Shown: positions 55,641 to 64,000 of the stretch, one piece after another
Numbering within the stretch: the first letter of the stretch is position 1
Layout: each line of letters starts with the position of its first letter
Source: Nymphaea colorata
Lineage: Eukaryota; Streptophyta; Magnoliopsida; Nymphaeales; Nymphaeaceae
DNA length: 64,000 nucleotides
Direction of reading: 5' to 3'
NCBI RefSeq assembly: GCF_008831285.2
Contig: NC_045138.2
Coordinates: 37,253,115 to 37,317,114, forward strand
Notes under the pieces: model-generated
What the model saw: only the letters and a program-made list of their open reading frames with translations
Databases searched by the model: none
Told to the model about the DNA's origin: nothing
Program-made: the position numbers and the translations under genes

Positions 55641-58600
55641 ATGGCGGTCGATTTCGGAGCGAGGAGAGAATCGCAGATGTCCGATCGATCGGCCGGCCGA
55701 TCTTCCTTCGCCTCACCGTTTGCCGGCGAACTCAGAGGTAAACCGCCTTTCGCCGACTCGTTATCCGGCTCGAAAGCCACGGGTCCCTTCTCCCGGCCGC
55801 CGTCGAAGTTCGATCCTCTGAATGCGCGTTCGTCATTTCTAGGGCATCAGAGGAGCTCGGGCTCCTCTGAAAACCCTGGCGCTCAGGTTTTCATGGGGTA
55901 CAGGACTCAGTCGGGGGCGGGCGAGAACTCTAGGGTACAGACGGTGGATAGCCCATTCCTGCCGTCGGTGAACCCGACGTTGTTTGGGAACTCGGCCGTG
56001 AAGAGCCAGAATCCATCGAGGCAGCGGGTTCTGAAGGTGAAGAGGCGATCGACGCCGCAGAAGGGGAAAGATTCGGCACCGGGTGATTCTGGTGCTGGGG
56101 CTGATGGCGAGAAGATCGGTGGCGTGTCGGATGATCCATTTGGATCCAAAGAGTCGAGTGCTTCTGATTGTCCGGATTTGTGTTGGGATGGTTCGTCATC
56201 AAAATCTGGTGATCGCGCTGGTTGGGTTGGTTTAGATGGCTCTGGAATGGAGTTTGGCTTTGATTCTGGCACTTGGAACATTTCCAAGGGTAAGGGGACG
56301 TCGGAAATCGGTAATGTGGGCGATTCGAGAAGATGTGCTGGTTCGGCTAAACCAAATGATGCGAGATTCTTGGGTAGTATGAGTTTTGGCGACGTTGATG
56401 GTCGTAGGATCAATGGTGATTTCTTATTCGGCTGTTCAGGTGATTGTACAACTAGTAGTGGTTCGCGGGTGGATGGTTTGTTCAATAAACGTGACAATGA
56501 GGATACGGGCGGTTCGTCATGCTACCCAGAGGTTTCTGAGCAGACGAAGGGTCTACCTGAGCGTGTTTCTGGTTGGAAACCGTTTTCTTCCAGTACCAGT
56601 TTGGAACAGAAGGAGCCTGCTTCTGCGAGTGGCTTGGGTTCTGAAGGGCCTGTCTTAGGGAAGGATAATAGCGAAGGGTTTAACTCGAAGTTTGGTCGAT
56701 CTGGACTTTCTGGTGGGAGCGTATTCGTATTTGGTAGTCAAAAAGATCCGAAGCAGAGTTCAGTCAATTCTGGAGATGATAGCAGCAGCATGTCGTTCAA
56801 AATGGCAACTGAAATGAGGCATTTGAAGATTGATGACGTGGGCTCAACTGGTAGACACATGCATTCTGCAAATAATTTGAACCTTAAGGGGGAGAACAGC
56901 ATTCCAGGAATTAGAGAATGGGTCGGCTCTGCTGATTCTAAGATTGACATTGGGTCAATGGCTGGCGAAGAACCAAGAAGCGAACGTTTTGCCTTTGGTG
57001 CGAACAGAGGTAACACATGGAGTTCCGATAAGAGCAATAGTTTAGCTAGAGGATTGAGCGAGGGCACAGAAAAGAAGCTGCCTGATGAAATGAGAAAGTT
57101 GAAAATCGATGAGGCGCAAGAGGCTTGCTCTGGTGGGAGCGTATTCGTATTTGGTAGTCAAAAAGATCCGAAGCAGAGTTCAGTCAACTCTGGAGATGAT
57201 AGCAGCAGCATGTCGTTCAAAATGGCAACTGAAATGAGGCATTTGAAGATTGATGACGTGGGCTCAACTGGTAGGTACATGCATTCTGCAGATAATTTGA
57301 ACCTTAAGGGGGAGAACAGCATTCCAGGAGTTAGAGAATGGGTCGGCTCTGCTGATTCTAAGATTGACATTGGTTCAATGGCTGGCGAAGAACCAAGAAG
57401 CGAACGTTTTGCCTTTGGTGCGAACAGAGGTAAAACATGGAGTTTCGATAAGAGCAATAGTTTAGCTGGAGGATTGAGCGAGGGCACAGAAAAGAAGCTG
57501 CCTGATGAAATGAGAAAGTTGAAAATTGATGAGGCGCAAGAGGCTTGCTCTTCTGCTTCTTTTACATTTGGCTTTGGTACTAAAACCGATGCCAGTGCTG
57601 GAGCATCCAGAAATCAATGCTTCGTATCTCGTAGTACCAGAGGTAGCGGTTCAGCTAGAGTGTCGAGTGAGAGCGCAAAGAATATACTACCGAACGAAAT
57701 GAGAAAGCTGAAAATTGAAGAAAAGCTAGAAGTTTACTCTTCTGATTACCGTGAGAATCAATCTACTGCAGCTAACATAGATCAGAACATTACCATGGGA
57801 AGTGTCGGTAGGACGCCAGAAACTAATATTGCCTTTGAGGTTCGGGAACGTGCGGTGCCATCACCTGGAACTGGTTTGAGCTCCACAAGCTTTGTATTTG
57901 GTAGCAATAAATTTGGCACTCAGTGCTTCCAGACAACACAAGAGGCTGGGCAAAGTGGTTCGACTGCTAGAACTGATTCTAGAACTACTAGCTTCACATT
58001 TGGCCACAAGAATGCTAATGATTTCACCTGGGATGAAAAAGGAGTCCGCAGTTTCAGTGCAAGCTCAGCTTCTACTGTTCCCAGTGAGGCAGGAACTTCG
58101 AAGAATGGGAATGGATTGAGAGATTCTGCTCACAGCAAGCTAGGTTCAGGCAGTCTAGGGAGAGCAACTGTTTTTGGATTCAAGGCTGGTGAGGGGTACG
58201 GGAATGATGCCTCTGGGAAGAATGGTTCTGTTTCGGTGTCTGATAATACGGAAGCATCAATTTCATGTGGTCCTGATGGGAATCATTCTGATGGATTCTC
58301 AAAGGAAAATTTTCCTGCTCCCAATGTGCCAAGGATGTTCAGCAGCAATGCACAGGAACATGCCGCTGGAAAAAGCACCAGTAGCAAAACCTCTTTTTCA
58401 TTTACAGATAGTCTTTTTCGCGATAACAGTTTTCCCTTTAGATCTAGTGCTTCAGCTGGTCCATCTTCGGAAAGTTCAGCATCTAACCTGCCTGAAGAAA
58501 TGAGGAAGTTGAAATTAGGAGGCAGAACGCAGGACGTTGTTCATACGTATTCAGTTGGTACCTGTCCTCTGCCTTCTGACGGAGGGATCTCTGGTAAGAA

Positions 58601-61600
58601 CCCCTTTCCAGGTTCGAACACACCAGGGCCTAGAAAACCTATTTCTGAATTAAAGGTCAGTGAGGGCATGGAAAATGGTGATGATAGCAATTTTGTTTTC
58701 AGGTTTAGCAGTGTGAGAACAACGTCAGTTGGGAACAAAGATGCATCTACTTATACTTTTGGAGATTCACGTTCTGAACTACATAACGAATTGAACACTA
58801 AAAATGGAGGAAATTCTCCAGGCAATGTTGCTGAGAGTGGGAATGTTCCCTATCGGGTCGAGCCAGGAGACATTGGCAGGAATAAAGAGGAACCAGCTAT
58901 TGATAGCAGCTCAAAACGTGAAAATGTGGCGTCTGGCTTGGATAATGGTATCCTAAGGCATGGGAATTTCTTTGGGATTAATCATCCAAAATCATCAAAT
59001 GGTGATCCAGGTTATGGATTCCCTGGAAAGTCAACTTCCAGTCTGCCTGATGAGAACCGGTCCTCAAACAATAAAAATGGAATCTATAAGACTGGGTACC
59101 ATAGTTCCAATGTACCAGGGACCTCCAAGGGTGACAGTGAAAGTTCATCCACTAGGAAAAGCTCTATACATGCGAGCAGCTTCTCAAATGCAGGTGATAG
59201 TTTCTATCAGAAAATTCCTGATGTAGAGCAGAATTACGCTAACTGGTTTCAGATGAACTCAGAGTCCACCCTGAATGACGAGACGAGGAAGTTGGATTTA
59301 GAGAACATCTCACACAATTCTGGTAGCACGCGCGGTACTGTTAATGTTCCTGTTTCTTGTGAGCCAGGGATCGTTGGTGGAGAGAGGAGGATTCCCACCA
59401 AGGACAAATTTAGCACTTCTCAAGGTGGAGTTACTCAGCAGGGTGATTTTATCTTTGGATCTAGCACTTCGGGTCTGAATGATAACTTAACTGGTCATTC
59501 TTTTCAAACCACAGATGGTGTGCTGCCCAACGAAATGGGAAAATCAACTACTGAGAATGAAAAACTGAAATTTAATAGTACATTTCTTCATGGTAGTTCT
59601 CATGCTCCCAGGACGTCCAGCAAACCAGGGAGATATAGCCATTACTCAAGCAAGGGAAAGAATTCCAGGCGTTCCTCTGTAGCCAGATCACACGGAACTG
59701 GTAAGGCTCATCATCCTGGACATAATGTACATGACATTGATGATCCAACTTTTTCAGTTCATAGAGCAGACACGGATATCTCTTCTTCTAGGTACTCCAG
59801 CGAAGATTCATTAAATGTATCAGAGAAGAGTTCACGTGAATCCATGGGTCATGAAAGAGTTTTGGGATCTTTCAAGTTCGGAGGGGAAAGAGAAAGGGAA
59901 TCTGGTCCTGAGATGCATCCAGTGGAAGACGCAAGGCTTAACACAAGCAGTAGAACGTCTTCAGCATCCATTGGGTGTAAAGTCCCATCATTTGCTAGCA
60001 TTCCCTCAGAGTTACCTGGTTCTTGGGGATGTTCAGAGGAACCACACGCAGGTGCAGGAACTTCACATCTTGAGAATCCATCTCAACCCAAAGATTTCAT
60101 GGGGTTCACTTCTGCGAACTCTTTCACAAGCGAGGACAAGCAATTTGCATTTAATTCCAAAGAAGGACGCAGCAAAACTGTTAGACCAAAGAAAAGGAGA
60201 GGGAAGTTGAAGCAGCCTGCTGTAAGTCAATCTAGGGAACAGTCAACTTTACCTCAGGAGATAAGTTCCTTGGAAAGGTCTGAATTGGACTCTTCGGGAA
60301 GTTACTCACCAATGGATTTCTCTCCTTACAGGGAAACATCCCCTTGTGATTTCTCGAGGGCAACCTCTGTAGCATCTGGTGAATCTGTTGGTCCTGGTGT
60401 TGATCATGTCTCAAAAGATTCCTATTGTGCTGTTCCCAGTGATGAGGTAGACACAAAAGTGGATAGTGGTTCACAGCCCTTACACAGTGATGAAGGGGTG
60501 ACAAAAGAAAAGTTGGACAATTTGATTGGGGAAAATGTGAAGCAGTATGTTAGCAGAAGCACAGCTGGGCCCATGGACTCCAACAGAAATGACACTTGGA
60601 GAGGGTCTGGGGATAATCATCATTCTGCTTCAAGGGCTGAAAATGAATGGCTTGACTCTAAAATGGCAAATCTGGATGTTGAGAGTGAAAGATGTATGAC
60701 ATCTGGTGAATCCAATACATTGGGCTTGGGAAATTCAGAGAAAGATGACCAAAAAATATTCAGTTTTGCTTCAGCTAAGGAACCTGAATTCGCATTTGCT
60801 GCATCATCTGCCCCACAACCTCCTTTCTCAGCAAAGAGCCATCCTGGAAGAAAGTTTCGGACTAAATCTAGCAAGAATGCTTGTGGATCCACCTCAAGTG
60901 TGAACTCTCAGATGAAATTTGCTTCGGTCATGTTCCCGCTTGCTGGTGGTGGCATTGGTCAGGCTACTATAAATGAAAAAGAAGTTAGTTGGCGCCAGAA
61001 TTCTGACGCATCAGTAAGCCAGAGCTTATTTACTGATGTAAAGTCATCAGCGAACCAAGAACTTTTGTCTTCCACCAGTGGTACTCCTGGTGAATATGGT
61101 TCTAAAGTGTCTGTAGAGACTCCCATTACATTGAGTTCTGATACACAGTCCGGACCCAAGTCAACTGCAACTGCGTCACTGGAGGCTTGTGAAAAGTGGC
61201 GATTAAGGTCCATCTTGTTTCTAACTTTTTATTATGTTCTGGCCTTTTCTATATTCCTTGGTCCTTTTTTCAGTCGGTAGTTTTTATTGGACATTTGGGT
61301 TACTCAATTCTTTTTCGATCTGTTTACGCCAGGGGAAACCAAGCTTATGGAAAAGGGGATTTTTCCATCGCTGAGGAGTATTATACTCGTGGTTTAAGTA
61401 GCATTTCTCCAAATGAAACGTCTAGAAGCTGCCGTAGAGCTTTAGTGCTGTGTTACAGCAATCGTGCAGCAACTCGTTTGTCTCTTGACAGGGTAAGAGA
61501 AGCATTAATGGACTGTATGGAAGCTATTGCAATTGATCCCCACTTCCCGAAGGTGCTACTTAGAGCTGCAAAGTAAGTAGGATGTGCTTAATGAATCTTT

Positions 61601-63878
61601 TTTCTTTATCCTTTTTTGTGTTTTATCCTAGTCAACAATAATTTACTTATGACTGTTCAGCCGCAAAGTGTTCTTCATGATCACAATATTCTTCAATTAA
61701 ATCATAGGCATGGAAATATACTAATATTTTTTCCTAGTCATGTATGATTTTACTAACTCAGTCTATCTGAGTATGATGAGATTGATTTTACGTAATGCAT
61801 GCTACTATTGTTAATGTTGCACAGGCGCCGTTGCATTTAAGCTGGTGGTTTGATTAGGAAAGTCTTAGTGATAACCTTGATTTTGCCTACTCTGACAGTA
61901 TTTTTAACTTTTAATCCTTACATTCAAATTTCCCAAGTAATTGTGATGTCATGTTTTACTCCGTAATGTAAATTTTCATTCCTTAAAATCGTAGCTTTTT
62001 CTTTTTCCCTGTATGTTCTGCAAGATAGGAAGTAGCTTTCTTGTTGACATGCCTAACACAAAACCGAATTTTTTCTCATGACCCCGTTTACACCGGAAGC
62101 TATATATACCTGTTGCTATGGAGGTTAAACTGTCATATATCTTGTTGTTCCAACCAATGTAATACTTAGGTTCTTTTCTCCTTTTGGAGGTTTATATACA
62201 ATTGAGTTGGGCATGCCTAGCCATTGACAACTATTTCTTATCAGTTTTGTTGTTACTGTGATTATTACTATCTTTATCTCTGTTACTTCTGTTAAGTGTT
62301 TTGTTTTGGGAGTCTTACTTCTCTCTTTTCAGTTGCTATCTTGTCCTTGGGGATGTTCAAGATGCATTAACGTACTACAAAAAGTGCCTGCAATTTGGAA
62401 GCAATTCAAATGCAGATCAGAAGGTTGTCACAGAAGCTTCAGATGGTTTACAAAAGGCTCAGGTAGTGTTGGTTTGACTGTTTTATATTCTTGTGCTAAC
62501 AGTAAACTAGTTAAACTGTTCTTGTGTTGCATAGTTTTCTATCGTTGTAAATTTGAAAATACCAAGAGGAAAACAGAATATTTAGTTTCTTAAAATGAAT
62601 AAAAAAGGTGAACTAGTCAAGCACCATGAAACATAAGTGTATTACTTTCGGACATCATGGAACATGAATATCATGGCAAATATGTTCTTGCAAGCATGTG
62701 AATGCATAGGTTCATTTTAATAGATACACTACCATCCATGATAGTCTGGACTTTATTCTCTTCTTTTAGCCAATTATATCATGATGATGTACTGTTTTAG
62801 TTAATAACGTAAATAGATTACCTGTCACAGCTTTTACAAGATATCTTCATATCCTGGAGCAATAAGCATGTCTCTTCGAAGTTTAAAATTTTTATTCAAA
62901 TCAAAACTTGTCCGAAAAATTAGTTGTTTGTCTTGTCTCTCAATGATTTTGTTCTACATGATTGATATACTCTTTATTTTTTTCCCTTATCATTTTCCTA
63001 ATTTGTATGAGTTTAGCTTGTTAAAAGTTTAGAGTCCTTACAAGCATCAGGCTCCTCTTTCTTTGATATAATAAAGCATTTGATATTGTTAATATGATAA
63101 ACTACATTTTCAATTGACAGCAAGTGGATGAGTGCACAGACCGGGCTTCTAACCTTCTACTGCAAAAGACACCTGATGCTACAGCAAATGCATTACAAGT
63201 CATTGATGAGGCTTTATTGATTAGTCGATGTTCTGAATGCTTGTTTGGATTGAAGGCAGAGGCCCTTTTAATGGTTTGTCCATCTTTGCTTCCTTGGTTA
63301 CTTCAAATTCAGTAATGGTCATGTCTACGTTTTAAATTGTTCATTGGTCTCATATAAACAAATTATTAGATTTCTTTCATTTGTCTGGGCTTTTATATTA
63401 GTCTTTAGATTATTAGGTTCCTGACTTGTACATATTTCTGCATATGCAGCTTCGTAAGTATGAAGATGTGATTCAGTTATGCGAGCAAACTCTAGGCTCT
63501 GCAGAGAGAAACTCTGTGCTTGTTAGTTCCCACTCCAGCCATAAACATGACGATGGAACAGCTAAATTAGAAAAAGGTACGGCAAGAATTTGGCGTTGGT
63601 GCATGATTGCAAGGGGCTATTTTCTTTTGGGGAGGCTTGAGGATGCTCTTGACTTGCTTGAGAAGCATGGAATGGCAGATTGTTATGTAGATATGTAAGT
63701 CTTGAAGTAATTCACTCTTTCCAGTTTCAATTTTTGATATGGTCCTTCTCTATTCCATCTGTTATCCAGAAGTATCCCAATCAGTCAGTTTGACTTTAGT
63801 TCTTACAGGCATGGGATGAAAGTTTCAGGATCTTCACCAGCATTTCCAGCTGTCATTCGTGAGCTACTGCGTCTCAAA
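55641..63878 (+). CDS. Large DnaJ-TPR co-chaperone (TPR15/TPR16-like), 5' part; 3' end beyond window
   Basis: Six exons visible: 55641-61207, 61333-61572, 62333-62462, 63121-63273, 63450-63694 and 63809-63878; they sum to 2,135 codons in a continuous frame. Start is ATG 55641 (MAVDFGARRESQMSDRS); the frame upstream has no ATG. Exon 1 (about 1,855 residues) is low-complexity, Ser/Gly-rich, with FG motifs (FVFGS, FAFGANR, FTFGFGT, FIFGSS) and repeated LP(D/N/E)EMRKLKI motifs. Exon 2 begins the TPR domain (KWRLRGNQAYGKGDFSIAEE, YSNRAATRLSLDRVREAL); exons 3-6 continue it (CYLVLGDVQDALTYYKKCLQ, GYFLLGRLEDALDLL, FPAVIRELLRLK). This matches Arabidopsis At5g12430/At2g41520, which end in a J domain that should lie past 64000. 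Those proteins are presumed Hsp70 co-chaperones. No disruption; contains a recent 420-bp duplication. Confidence 0.92.
56709..57548 (+). repeat. In-frame 420-bp tandem duplication in DnaJ-TPR exon 1
   Basis: 56709-57128 and 57129-57548 are adjacent copies with an exact 420-base offset and about 10 differences by eye (near 97.6 per cent identity). Each adds 140 residues running from SGGSVFVFGSQKDPKQSS to KLKIDEAQEAC, with two FG motifs and two EMR(H/K)LKID motifs. The frame is preserved. Confidence 0.97.
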
Positions 63879-64000
63879 GTATTCTCATCATTTTTCTTCA
63901 TTAATTATTCCTTTCTGTTTGTCTACTTATTGAATGCCCTTATTTTTGCGTAGCAACTTTATTGTGTGTCATTTCATCGTTGCATTATGTTTCCAAGTAT

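Noticed and set aside
60959-61213. Minus-strand and alternative frames inside the DnaJ-TPR exon 1
   Set aside because: Shadows of a long, well-supported coding exon.
1-64000. A wholly new biological system
   Set aside because: Every strong signal is explained by known plant gene families, gene fragments, retroelements or simple repeats; the unexplained pieces are too short to support a new system.

Overview
The window is nuclear DNA of a flowering plant. It is AT-rich, its genes are split by GT-AG introns, it carries Ty1/copia retrotransposon debris and many microsatellites, and it holds plant gene families: class II small-molecule O-methyltransferases (OMTs), a cellulose synthase fragment, a plant furry/MOR2-type fragment and a DnaJ-TPR protein. 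I cannot name the species from sequence alone.

Layout. 1-2.9 kb: no gene, with CT/TA microsatellites and a pyrimidine-rich promoter zone. 2.9-5.3 kb (+): an intronless gene for a plant-specific, very glutamate-rich protein of unknown function. 5.3-10.7 kb: intergenic. 10.8-50.4 kb: a dispersed tandem cluster of five apparently intact two-exon OMT genes, called OMT1 (+), OMT2 (-), OMT3 (-), OMT4 (+) and OMT5 (+) here, plus one broken copy (psiOMT6, +). All five share one phase-0 intron at the same place, just before the catalytic-His motif, and encode 360-362 residues. Between them lie decayed copia elements (36.8-39.0, 40.6-42.1 and 45.1-46.2 kb), a minisatellite-like repeat family (26.4-26.9 and 34.8-36.3 kb), CACTA-like subterminal repeats, and fragments of three unrelated genes: a furry-like ARM-repeat protein (15.4 kb), cellulose synthase (23.1-23.4 kb, -) and gamma-tubulin complex protein 4 (43.4-44.9 kb). 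50.4-55.6 kb: mostly empty, with one unrecognised coding-like fragment. 55.6-64 kb (+): the first six exons of a very large DnaJ-TPR co-chaperone gene that runs off the window.

How it fits together. The OMT cluster probably diversifies methylation of phenolic or other small hydroxylated metabolites. OMT4 and OMT5 are the youngest pair (32 differences in 362 residues by eye), copied with promoter and 3' flank. OMT5 then gained a copia 3' LTR about 250 bp upstream and two tandem duplications in its intron. The cluster also shows changes at the residue next to the catalytic His (Asp, His or Asn). The flanking Glu-rich and DnaJ-TPR genes look like ordinary housekeeping or unknown genes unrelated to the cluster. 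I found no convincing wholly new biological system. The most interesting items are the active-site and regulatory divergence of the OMT cluster, the long foldback in front of OMT2, and a recent in-frame 420-bp duplication in the FG-rich part of the DnaJ-TPR protein.
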